DNA of 64,000 nt, from positions 248,001-312,000 of the forward strand of contig BQMF02000166.1 of the NCBI GenBank assembly GCA_027922465.2, written 5' to 3'. The position numbers and the translations under genes are program-made. Position 1 is the first letter of the stretch, and every line of letters starts with the position of its first letter. This document shows positions 9,451 through 20,559 of this stretch, piece by piece. The DNA comes from Turritopsis dohrnii. Lineage: Eukaryota; Cnidaria; Hydrozoa; Anthoathecata; Oceaniidae. Under the pieces are notes generated by a model. That model worked only from the letters and a program-made list of their open reading frames with translations, ran no database searches and had not been told where the DNA came from.

Positions 9451-12400
9451 TAATAATCAATTCTATTTAAGCTGTAAATTCTGCAGAACTCTACATCAAA
9501 AGCTACATCAAAACGTCACCTTTTTCCCTTCTCGATTGAAAACAGGGTTGCAAATCAAATCCATGAAAATATCTCAACTACCAAATACAATCACGAGAAT
9601 CCATTCCAGATACAGATACTTCTAAATACGGGCGTTACTATTTACAGAGCTGTCATCTTTATCGTCATGGATGTTCCAGAGATATGAATGGTTTATTATT
9701 ACAGTAAAATCTAAAAGTCAGAATATCTGATAAGGAATAAATCATCATCTGCATAAATACATTAGAATATATATCATTATACTACTATAATAAAAATCAG
9801 TAAAAATAAGTAAAAAAAAAATAACGAACAATGAAAATAGTTCCAAGCAGGAAGAAATTGAAAGTGCTGTTATCTGCAAACTTTGTCTATTGAGAGGATG
9901 CATCAGGACATACCAGTATCGAAAAAACTTGAAAGACCGAAAAAGGATTTCAATACATTAAGTCTATTCTGGTTGAAACGCTATCCTTCCTACAGGTATC
10001 AGACCAGAAAGAATACCTTAAAGCATCAAATATCCGTAATGTCATTCATAGAGTTCAAAATCTCCTTCAAGACAAGTACTCAATATGCAAGGAGTCATAC
10101 TGCAAAAGGCTTGACGATAATCCACTATTAGAATCCTAATGTGCAGAGCAAATATGCACCGTAAATGTTTTCTGCAACAACTAGGGCTGTAAATCCAGAC
10201 ATGGATTCAGAAACTTTGTAGAAATCGTCAATCTATATTGCAGGGAGAACATTATCTTTATTGAGTATTAAATTGAATTATCTATGTGATCGGTGTGCAG
10301 ATGAAAATTTACCACAATGAGAAGCATGGAGAAAAGCAGCTTCAAGAACTATAAACCCAATGGCGATAGTGAAAAGACTGACAGAAAAACTGAAAAATGT
10401 ACAAAAAAACTATGTCCAAGGCATCTGCAAACATCAAATATCAGAAGAGAAAATTTCCTGTTTAATCATTCAAAAGTTGCAGAAAATTTCATTTCATCAA
10501 AACTTGGCTGTTGTAAAGAAATAAATAAATAAATAAATTGTTTATTTTTGTGGTTTGATTCTCTCAGAAATGCTTTATGCTTGAAACAAAAATGGAAGCT
10601 AACAACAAATCAGATGTTACTGAGTTTGTTTTCCATTTTCAATGTTCAAGTTTAAAGCTTCTTCCCGTTCAATCAACAGTTAAAGACACACTGGTAGAAA
10701 ACAATCATTTGTTTGTCATTCCAACCAAGGTTGGCTCAGAGAGCAAAAGGATGCTGGAGGAGCTGGTGGAACCCGCTACAATTAAGTAGAAACCAACCAC
10801 AATGACACTGCAAAAATTGTAGAACAAATTTTCAAACACATGAAATTAATGTTGCAGCAATATAAGAACTTTTTCAAAAGAAAGTATACAATGTTTTGAT
10901 AGCAAAAATTTCGAGAAATAATCGGAGTACTGCACCCAAACCAAAAGAAGATGCCTGGATGTTTTTGATGCGGATAATTCCACTGCCATTGGGGACAAAA
11001 TCGGCAAAAAATAACTACGATGCAGAGCATTTTCATTGAAATAACATGTATATTCATATAGAAATACACTTTATACTGATTGATTTATCAGAATTACTGA
11101 TTATTTCTGATAAAGTTCTGATTTTTTTATCAGTATTTACCAATTAATTTATCGGGTAATTACTGATTCGTCAAACAAATTACTGATAAATCGAACAAAT
11201 TATCGATTAAATCTATTGTTTTCTAATCAGTAATTTACTGATAAATTTATCAGAAATTATAACTTGTTAGGATTTTCCCTCAAACTGTCACATATAGCAT
11301 AAAAATTACTGGACATGGAAAACAAGACAACTGTATAAGAAAGAAGAACAAGATTATGAATGAAAAGTCAGCTGATTGAATCAAGGAAAATGTTAAACCT
11401 TCTAACTCATATGTGAAAAAGTATATCAAAACAAAGTCTAAAGTAGGACCCTAACTAAATAACAAAATCTGGTTTATGAAAATGAAACATGGCCTACATA
11501 CTACAAGCCCAATACCAGCCTTCAGTGTATGAAAGGAGTGATTCACTCTCCAGTGTACAAATTAATAACATAACACTCCCTAGATGTTATTGATGAATGC
11601 TTTGGACAGGAAGAAGATGAACAACAATAAGAACACAGACAGTCATAAAGTATTTCTTTGCTTTATGCAGGAATGATTCTAAACAGGGAAAAGAAACAAA
11701 TAAAAATAAATTTTAGACCATGTGTTCATTTCAAAATAACAGACTATTATATAACAATTTTTTCCTAGGAATATCTCAACTTTAGGTGTAGAAACTTTCG
11801 CATACAGAAACTTTTGCGAATTTTAACCTGATTCGTGAAAGTTAAATTCGCTAAAACTTTCAATTAGGGTGAATCGCAACAGTTTATGTTTGCCAAAAAA
11901 AAAAAAATTTACAATGCTTTTGATGTAAGGGAAAAAATTATTGACTTTTCTGAAGAATTTTTTTTGCACATCAGGATGATAGGAACTCTGAATTTTCCAA
12001 TGGTGAAACTATTTTTTCAGGAAGTGACTGGGAAGTCTGTTTATTTTCCAAAACGTTGTATTAGCGGTAATTTGTGTACATGAAAGATCATGAAAAAATA
12101 AAACATATTGATCATGTTGCGTATTGATCCTTTTGTTTCAAAATTCCGTTTCATAAATAATTAATTAGTTCCCGCAAAAATGAAAAATCTTCAAAGCTCT
12201 TTTTTCAGTGTTCTTTTTTCGTGTCAGAGCCACTTACGTTTGATGTTGCATTTACAAAACTAAAAAAGCTCGTATATTGAGATTTGGCTTTCTGAGAAGC
12301 CAAAGGATAGATCTAAAAACGATTTTTTTTTTTGCATCTTTTAATTTTGAACAGAACAGACTCGAGTTAGACTCTTGTTAATGAAAAAAATGAAAACAAA

Positions 12401-12756
12401 ACAAGGTTTTAGATAAACTGAAAGTAACTCTGAAAATAATTTATTGAGTAAAAACAAAAACACTCCAACGACATGTTGGTGATTAGAAAAGTGTAGAAAA
12501 AAGTGTAGAACACGTAGGTCAAACTGAACTCATTTTGTAAATGGACTCACTCTTTGACTCACTCTTAAATTCAAAATTTTTAGTTAACTTCAAAATTTTT
12601 AACATGAGCTTTTCAAAAATGCATCATACTTGATATAAACATATTCCTGTCAAAAAGATTGATTAAAAAATAAAAACACGTTTTTTCCCTTACTCACACC
12701 TTAAAGTGGCAGTTGTTTTAACATTTAAGAGATTTCCGTTCCACATTGGACTAAAG
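9451..12756. other. Gene-poor intergenic DNA
   Basis: No convincing gene was found. The open frames at 9883-10131, 10317-10532 and 10577-10789 have no recognisable domain, no splice context and AT-driven composition. The stretch contains the partial ATCAGTAAT palindrome element near 11070-11296 and a degenerate gaaactttcgc-type repeat near 11785-11880. The missing first exon of the DOK7-like gene may lie here. Confidence 0.5.
11070..11296. mobile_element. Partial copy of the ATCAGTAAT inverted-repeat element
   Basis: The stretch is packed with ATCAGTAAT, ATTACTGAT and related palindromic words. It ends in TTGTTAGGATTTTCCCTCAA followed by ACTGTCACA, which matches the right terminus of the complete element at 28867-29282. 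The left terminus is missing, so this is a truncated copy. Confidence 0.65.
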
Positions 12757-13065
12757 CAGGGTGGCCACTTTTTTTGCCTTACCATTTTCCCTGACTTTTC
12801 CCTGACTCTCAGCAAATTTCCCTGACTAACCCCAAGCATGGCAAAAAGACACTGCCACTGATTTTGCTGTTAACATCATTATAGCTAAGAAAGATTCTTC
12901 TAATATTAAATAATTACCTATTTAGGTAACACAAGCCTCAAAATTTCCCTGACTCTTCCCTGACTTTCCCAATTTTCTCGTTTTTCCCTGACTTTTCCCT
13001 GACTTTTTGGGCTGATTTTCATTTTCCCTGACTTTTCCAGGTTTTCCAGATCGCTGGCCACCCTG
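12757..13065. mobile_element. hAT-like MITE, 309 bp, with 5-bp TAAAG target duplication
   Basis: The ends are CAGGGTGGCCA and TGGCCACCCTG, 11-bp perfect inverted repeats. TAAAG flanks both sides (12752-12756 and 13066-13070). The interior is dominated by repeats of TTTTCCCTGACT. Termini beginning CAGGG resemble hAT elements, although classical hAT duplications are 8 bp. The element has no coding capacity. Confidence 0.75.
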
Positions 13066-15147
13066 TAAAGGTGAATGTCAATAAGTTTCCAGGTTAATTC
13101 TATCTACATAACATTTCCACGATCAAGAAAATATTTCGTTATGCAAGTTATTTTCCTATAAAAAATGGCCTATAATACTGAAACGTAAATTTCTTGTGGG
13201 ATGTTAATTGATTTTTGGTCATTCACGAAAGTTTTTGCTCACGAAAATGTCTAAAATTATCTTTTCGCGAAAGTTAATGTTCGGGATAAGCAAAAATTTT
13301 GCTAATTTTTCTATTTGCAAAAGTTTTTACATCTATATATATAAAGTATTTTTGTTATGAGAATAAAAAATGTGCATAAGCAGGGGACAGAGAAAAATAA
13401 ATCACAAACATAGTAAGAACATGTATATATATATAACTAAGGAGAACATTGTATATATATGTATGACTTGACAAAGAAGATTTACACTTCAAAACATTGT
13501 GTTTTTTAGTCCCTATATATTTTATAAAACACTTTCAAAATTATTCATATATTGCATGTGATTTTAGTTATATACAATTGTGATCTAACAATGTTTCGAA
13601 GCAGTTTAAGGATGTCAGTCTTAATTGAAATTTGTAAATTTCAGTTGTTTTATTATTTAAATCCAGAAAACATTTGAAAACACTCAGGTTCATACCTGAA
13701 CTATGGATAATTCCTCAGTCACTGGTGCTGATTATTACCACCACAACACACCCCTGATATAGATAAGTTTCTGATGTTAATTACAAGCACATAATATATC
13801 AGGTTTTTTACTAAAATATAACAAACTTTACAAACAAAGATTTCAAGTGCTGTGTATAGATGAGTTTCTTAGTGACGTAATGTTTATAAACACCAGTGTT
13901 CTTTGCTCGATAATTACGGTATATTGCAACATAGAATATCATTAATCAAGTCATTTTCCTGTGAGTATGCGCACGCAGCCTCGCAGGAAATAAAAGTCTC
14001 TTTATACACTTCAAAATGTTGTCACTTTATTTGGTTCTCTGGAGTCCCCTTAAAGACAATCGACATTAAAAAGTTTCAATACACATTAGCACTTCCTATC
14101 TATTTTCGTACATTGTATTTGATTTTTAGTATGTACAAGGTATAAAAGTGTAATTAACATTGGAAACTCGTCTATTAAAAGAAATAGTTTTCTTAGTATC
14201 TTTGAAGGTCCTCCTGAAAACTAAATAAGAGGATACCGTCTAAAAGCTTTATAGAGAGTGTATAAGTGCTGCAGCATAACAAAATGCAGGAGCTTTACTA
14301 AACATTATCGTTACTTATGAATTTGAATGTTTTACACCAGTTATATATATTTATATCACAAAGAACATTGGGATGTTATAATGTGTGCACAAAAATCAAT
14401 GAGAATTTGATTTGAGTCCAGATCCCAAAATTTATAATCTTAAATATCCTTTTGTTGGTGGAGAGTTATAAGAAGTATATCCCGTTTACAATGTTTACAA
14501 TAATGTAGTAGACATTATTGTAAACATGATAATTTTGGTTACAGTACATTTACATGCTTAAAACAACTACATAATGGAAGAACGATTACATAGCCAAATA
14601 AATCCCGCCCACCAACCCCTTACTTATTTGCTTTTTAAATCTTCTTTTTTCAAGTGACCGTGTAAAAGCACAAATACCGCCTGGCGCCGCATTTTTTGGT
14701 GCTATGAAGGTCCAGAAGTCCAGATATAACGGCTTTGATTAGATGGTAATCTCCTTTCGAAACCAATCATGTTCATATCATTAAATGTGATGAGATTATC
14801 CAATTAAAACTTTAATAAATTCAATTTTTCTGCTTCTCCTTTCACAGCTAAGGCAACCATTTTATCGACCTGAATTTTGGAAAAGTTATCTCTGTAAGTT
14901 TATCGTTTGGAATGTAAAATTAAATGTTACCTCCATCATTCATAGAGATAATGGAGTACGTGTTCGATATCTTGCAAACACGGGGGTGTTCGGGCGAAGA
15001 TTTTTCTATTGATTTATATGTCATTATAAATCATTTCAATATTTGTAAACAAAAGTTTAAGTTTCTTAAACCTTTTAAAAGCCATTTGGATTCGATTTTC
15101 TATATTTTGTCAATTTTTTTCAATTATTCTGAAATATATTTTGCATT

Positions 15148-15326
15148 TACAGTGGAATCTCTCTATCTCGACTACCCTCTATCTCGAATATCTCTCTATC
15201 TCGAACAAATATCTGGGACCCTTGAACAGCTAACTTGAAGAGCTAACTTTCTTTATCTCGAACATTCTCTATCACGAACAAATGTTTCGGACCCTTGCGA
15301 GTTCGAGATAGAGAGATTCCACTGTA
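15148..15326. mobile_element. Tc1/mariner-like MITE flanked by TA
   Basis: The ends CAGTGGAATCTCTCTATCTC and GAGATAGAGAGATTCCACTG are inverted repeats of at least 20 bp, each flanked by TA. The interior repeats CTCTATCTCGAA. TA flanks and this kind of terminus suit the pogo/Tc1-mariner group. Related copies lie near 19199 and at 29598-29776. Confidence 0.7.
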
Positions 15327-15546
15327 TATCATGGAAGAATGTAATGCATCAAAGCGAGGTCCGTATGAACAAATATAAACATCACCTCTATATATTCATG
15401 AAAAGTACACGTCAATGGGCTTACATACCCAATTAAAAAAGGTAAAACTAAACTTTTTGCTTCTGCATTAAAATGAGACAACGGTGATTTTGAATAAGGA
15501 TTCGTCACGTAAGATCACACAACAATCTATTACAGTATTGTTGGCG

Positions 15547-15921
15547 TGACGTCAGTTATTTTAAGATCACTGGGAAATCATTGCATTGCATCCCCAATCG
15601 AACGCGACGTTTTTGGGGAAATATCTCAAGAACCAATAGGGATAACTGACGTTTTTTAGGGTCTGCGACACGGGCTACAGGGTGACGCAACATTTGGGCC
15701 TAAATTATTTTTGGTACTGCGGCTATGACGTCATTAAAATCTTTGATCGACGATATCTCTCTAACCGTTGATCGTAGCCAAACGATCCCATACATTTTTT
15801 TGATCAGTTTTTCGAGCTCTACAACATGGGCAAACTTATCATTGCCAATTCTTCATTTTATTTTTCGTGAACTGGACGCATGCTGAACATGGGTGGCGAG
15901 CGACGCCGCCTTGGCGGCTAG
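15547..15921 (+). mobile_element. Helitron-like element, unit 1 of tandem array (5' end unclear)
   Basis: This unit shares the block GACGTCAGTT, then ACGCGACGTTTTTGGGGAAA, then ATAGGGATAACTGACGTT with units 2 and 3 and with the copy at 40821-41301. Its 3' end has a GC hairpin (GGTGGCG...CGCCGCC), seven bases, then CTAG at 15918-15921. A subterminal hairpin followed by CTRR is the Helitron 3' terminus. The 5' end does not match the other units. Confidence 0.65.
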
Positions 15922-16484
15922 TCTTATTATAATAATCCGCGTTGTGCATCCCACTTTTATTTTAGAGAGTGATATATTTGTTTAATTTTTACGGTCATCG
16001 TCCTCTTATGTGCGCGTAAAACCACGTAGAGGCGGGAGACACTTTTTCACGATCATTCCAAAAGCACGTGGCATCATTTGACGTCAGTTTTTTTATGATC
16101 ACGGGGAATCATTGCATTGCATCCCCAATCGAACGCGACGTTTTTGGGGAAATATCTCGAGAACCAATAGGGATAACTGACGTTTTTTGGGGTCAGCGAT
16201 ACGGGTGATGGGGTGACGCATCATTTGGGCCTAAATTTCATTTGGTACTGCGGATATGACGTCATCGAAATTTTTGATCAGCGATATCTCTGCAACGGTT
16301 GGTCGTAGCGAAACGATCCCATACATTTTTTTGATCAGTTTTTCGAGCTCTACAACATGGGTACAGTTTTAAGTCACGAATCTGTAATTAAAATTTTCGT
16401 CACGGGGCACGTACATGGGATGGTGGATTTGACCTAATGTTTTCGAAGTTAAGTTCGGTAAAAAGTTTTTACCCGGGATACTAG
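15922..16484 (+). mobile_element. Helitron-like element, unit 2 of tandem array (563 bp)
   Basis: The unit starts TCTTATTATAATAATCCGCG directly after the CTAG of unit 1. It ends with the hairpin GTAAAAAGTTTTTAC, then CCGGGATA, then CTAG at 16481-16484. A 5' TC, a 3' hairpin and a CTAG end are the standard Helitron features. There is no Rep/helicase ORF, so it is non-autonomous. Confidence 0.75.
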
Positions 16485-17040
16485 TCTTATTATAATAATC
16501 CGCGCTGTGCATCCCACTTTTATTTTAGAGAGTGATATATTTGTTTAATTTTTACGGTCATCGTCCTCTTATGTGCGCGTAAAACCACGTAGAGCGAGAG
16601 ACACTTTTTTCACGATCATTCCAAAAGCACGTGGCATCATTTGACGTCAGTTTTTTTATGATCACGGGGAATCATTGCATTGCATCCCCAATCGAACGCG
16701 ACGTTTTTGGGGAAATACCTCGAGAACCAATAGGGATAACTGACGTTTTTTGGGGTCAGCGATACGGGTGATGGGGTGACGCATCATTTGGGCCTTAATT
16801 TTATTTGGTACTGCGGATATGACGTCATCGAAATCTTTGATCAGCGATATCTCTCTAACGGTTGGTCGTAGCGAAACGATCCCATACATTTTTTTGATCA
16901 GTTTTTCGAGCTCTACAACATGGTTACATTTTCCGTTTCCAATTCCTAAATTGAAATTTTCATCACGGGGATCGTTCACGAGAAAGGCGATTTTGACACA
17001 TCCTTTAAGTTTGGTAAAAAGTTTTTACCCGGGATACTAG
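16485..17040 (+). mobile_element. Helitron-like element, unit 3 of tandem array (556 bp)
   Basis: The unit starts TCTTATTATAATAATCCGCG immediately after unit 2 and is very similar to it along its length. It ends with the same hairpin and CTAG at 17037-17040, followed by the base T as expected for a Helitron target. There is no coding capacity; the open frames here are by-products of the repeat. Confidence 0.75.
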
Positions 17041-17099
17041 TATACATTATAAAACATATAAGCATATATAAAAGAGAGAGAGAGAGATTCCTATAAATC

Positions 17100-17430
17100 T
17101 ATTCAAATACACTTCTCAAAGCAACAAGCTTATAAAGCAACAATTTTCTAAAAAAATATAGCAACAGCACTAACAGAATTTGACGAGATAAATAGCAACA
17201 TGAAATTTTGAAATGCAGCATTTCTTAAAATTGCTACACTAGATTATTACACTAGGTTGCAGTGTTAGGTTGTGCGCTCTTATGTAATGATTTGAATGTC
17301 CTAGAGACTATGGCCTAGACGACATGTACTTACTTAGCATATACTTTAATCAAACAACTAAAACATACTCAAGACGGGCCATATATACTTTTTCGATTAA
17401 TGCTTTGTAACAAATTAAGCAAAATTACTA
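17100..17430. repeat. Diverged copy of the AGCAACA-rich element
   Basis: The words AGCAACATGAAA, TTTCTTAAAATTGC and ACACTAGGTTGCAGT occur here in the same order as in the better-preserved element at 25204-25583. The ends are not clear, so this is a degraded or truncated copy. Confidence 0.5.
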
Positions 17431-17664
17431 GGCAGTGTGTTGTGGAGATCAAGTTCCTATTAATCTATCTTCTTCCATCAGCGCTCTTATGATCTTAATC
17501 AACCAGAAATGAACTTCAAGTTCTTCCGTTTAAAATCCAGCTCATTCCCCTGGTGATGTCTTACAGCTTTAATTCTTTTTAAAAAAACTTGATGATGACC
17601 ATCACTGCATGATCATCGTCTTTCTAAAGGTCCGAGATTTTCACACCAACTATATACACCTAAC

Positions 17665-18164
17665 CAGTGGCGTAACTGGGGGGGTGCGTTGGGTGCGATC
17701 GCACCGCCCTCTGATTAAGCTTGCCCTTTTTTCTGACCAAGTAATATTTCATACGATATTCTTTTCACTAAAGTTATATAAATCATTACTTTAAGAGCGG
17801 AAACTTTCGCGATTTTTGCCTTTTTTCGCGAAATTCAAAAAAAAATTCTTTATTCATTGTCATTCACGAAAGTTTTTTTCTCCCGAAAGTAAAGTTTTTG
17901 GAGGATTCGCGACAGTTTTATCAGTAAAATTTATTTTAAAACTGTCATTAGCGAAAGTTAAATTCGCGAAATTTCGCGATTTTCCATCCTTGCGAAACTT
18001 TCTGCCCGCGAAACTTTCTGCCCTTAAATTAATTATTTGTCAACAAAGTTGCAAAAAATAGCTTTGTGCATTTGTTACTATGGCATGAAGTGTGCTATTG
18101 CTTTAATATTGCCCAAATTTGTGAAAAACGCACCTACCCTAAGTTTAACTCAGTTACGCCACTG
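17665..18164. mobile_element. hAT-like MITE with 5-bp CTAAC target duplication, carrying a nested insertion
   Basis: The ends are CAGTGGCGTAACTG and CAGTTACGCCACTG, 14-bp inverted repeats, flanked by CTAAC at 17660-17664 and 18165-18169. An inverted, uninterrupted relative lies at 59592-59844. Comparing the two shows that 17795-18023 is an insertion in this copy. Confidence 0.8.
17795..18023. mobile_element. Nested MITE with TTAA target duplication (piggyBac/Kolobok-type)
   Basis: TTAA flanks both sides (17791-17794 and 18024-18027). The ends GAGCGGAAACTTTCGCG and the complement of CGCGAAACTTTCTGCCC are imperfect inverted repeats, 14 of 17 matching. The interior is rich in TTCGCGAAAGTTT words that also occur near 11800, 13230 and 19930, indicating a dispersed family. 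The related element at 59592-59844 lacks this segment. Confidence 0.7.
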
Positions 18165-19339
18165 CTAACAATGTATACAACATGTTGAAATTCGCTATAA
18201 CGTTTTGAAAATGGTGAAGCAGCAGTTTTGATATGTTAATATTGCTGAAGCAATTCACATGTTCCTCCAAATTCTTGGATTTTCCGCAACCAAAATTCAG
18301 TGAAATGAGATATGAAAGAAACGCAAGCATAACAATTTTAATAATAGATTTGAAAGGCTTTACAAGTCATATTTTACATAATGGGTCATTCGTGGCTCTT
18401 GTGTCAAAAAATATTCAGTATATTAAAATATTTAGTATGTTACAAGATCTCCATTATGACTGGCGTGTTATTTCCTAATTCTAATTCGAAAATGACAGTT
18501 TTCACTTTGACAAATTCGAGCAGTCGTAAAAAAATAACAAAACATTTCTGCAAGCAATATGTTGATCATTCAAGCGCGAATCACATGGCTGCTTCAGTGG
18601 TTAATCACTGGTTTGTCTTGAAAAAATGTTTCTTTATGAAGATATTCGGTACAATTAAATTAAAATGGAGTAGAAACGAGTCCAAAGTGTAATGATCTTG
18701 TAAAGTGCACGCATTTAATAAAGCGAAACTAACGCGAAAAAGATGTAATGTTTGTCTAAAAACTTCTTCCGATTTATGGTATGCAAGACTTTATTACTTG
18801 TAGTTGTTGATGCCATTTCGATCGTGGTGTTTCTTTAATGTAATGTTTTGTTAGGAAAGTGATGCATTTGGATATCTCGCAAGTAACGCTGTTTCTTCTG
18901 CTGATACTTTGCCAGACATACCTTCTTAGAACAGGTATATAGTTTACTAAACTTTCTAAATTTGTATATCCGGAATTCTTTTTAACGACATCCTTCATTC
19001 TAAAAATATATATCCTTAACAAGCTAACTGGCAGGAAATTTTAGATAATTTGTTCATGATTTAGTTTTCCAAATGACCATTTGACATTTTCAAAATCAAC
19101 AACAGTCAGGTGCAGCAAGTATGCCTTCCTAGCCTACCACATTAATGCTTTCAAATGCAGTGAGATCATATATATTTTATGTCCTATACTATTTGAATAC
19201 AGTAAACTCTCTCTAATTCGAGCAACCAAGGGACAAAAAAAAAAAAAAAAAAAAAACACCTTTCGATTTATGGAAAGTTTGAATCACGGAGTTTCATTTT
19301 ACAAAGAAAGGTGAAGGAATTAGAAAGACTCGACTGTAA

Positions 19340-19770
19340 AGCTCGGTTCCCATTAGAATCGGAAATGTTGAGCAACAGTCGTACAACAGTAGCACAGCAC
19401 TTACGATATTAATGGAAACAAATGTCGTGCAACAGAGCAATTGTTGTACAACAGAAGACATGTTGCACAACACATGTTGTAGAGATAGAAATTTTTCTAT
19501 CTCTGCAACAGTCGGCGATAGTTGTACGACATTATTGAAGTAAAAGTTCAATGGAAACACAGCAGAGAGCAGTTGCTCAACAGCGCACGATTTTGCTGTT
19601 CTGTAAAGTACATAATCTTAAACGTTTTTTGAATGAATGTAGAATTTATCATAATTTAACATAAGATTTAATGGAAACATGTGATTGCACAACAACAGTT
19701 GTACAATTGTAGTACAACACTTGTTGTACGAATGTTGCTCAACATTTTAAACCTTAATGGGAACCGAGCT
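19340..19770. mobile_element. MITE, 431 bp, with TAA target duplication (PIF/Harbinger-like)
   Basis: The termini AGCTCGGTTCCCATT and AATGGGAACCGAGCT are perfect inverted repeats, flanked by TAA at 19337-19339 and 19771-19773. The interior repeats GTTGTACAACA and CAACAGT words on both strands, so it would fold strongly. There is no ORF of note. Confidence 0.75.
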
Positions 19771-20172
19771 TAACATCCATTCCTTCGTAAATCAAAATAT
19801 CAAAAAAATAACGTATTTTTAAATATTTGTTATGTAAAAGCTTCGAAAGTTCGAAGGCAGCGTTCCTTTAATAGAATTTTATGAGCGGAGTCTCCAAACT
19901 CTGAAGTGTAGGCTAAATTTCCGCGAAAGTTTATGCCTTTGGAAATTTCAGCAAAACGCGAAAGTGTATTCCATAAATTTCGCGGATTTTTGACGCGCCA
20001 AAATTTCTGCCCGCAAAAGTACATAATTGTTTTTGTACCGTTTACGTGATTAGAGCCCAAAATCACTTGATAAGTTTTTATATATTTGAAAGTTTTCTTC
20101 TCTCCATACTATACGTATGTGGAGACTTTCGAAAGGATCATGTGTTGTAGATAGCAGTGAGGAGTGCCCTTT

Positions 20173-20408
20173 GGGTCTGTTACAAAAGTATTAGCATTTT
20201 TGTCCATCGGACACGATAACTGTTTGTTTCAATATTTTTTGATCCTTGTGGAAATCATGTTTTGGAATTTTGTAAATTCAATTCTAGTATGGGACTGTTC
20301 ACAAATGACTATACTTTCGAAAAACGTTTGCTTGATATTGTATCATAAATGTGCTGTTTTTTATAAGTATCGATTTGTCCGTCCGACAAGTACTTTTGTA
20401 ACAGACCC
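20173..20408. mobile_element. Short inverted-repeat element, ~236 bp
   Basis: The ends GGGTCTGTTACAAAAGTA and TACTTTTGTAACAGACCC (20391-20408) are 18-bp inverted repeats, with related TGTCC(A/G)TCGGAC and GTCCGTCCGACA words just inside. No clear target duplication was found. Confidence 0.65.
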
Positions 20409-20559
20409 CCTCGTGCCTTCATGATTTTCTATTGTATGTTCTTCTTTTTTATTAAGCTTCTATTCATCACAGTTTCAGAAAGAAAAGAGGTAAGCGATAC
20501 TGATTTTATGCGTTGTCACTATGGTTACTTGTAATCTCATCCAAAGGTCTTTCTTTTAG

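Noticed and set aside
16662..16979. Minus-strand 105-residue open frame
   Set aside because: It lies wholly within a Helitron-like repeat unit, and sister units break the frame.
19430..19760. Gene for a repetitive protein from GTTGTACAACA words
   Set aside because: The words sit inside a MITE with TAA duplications and no long open frame follows them.
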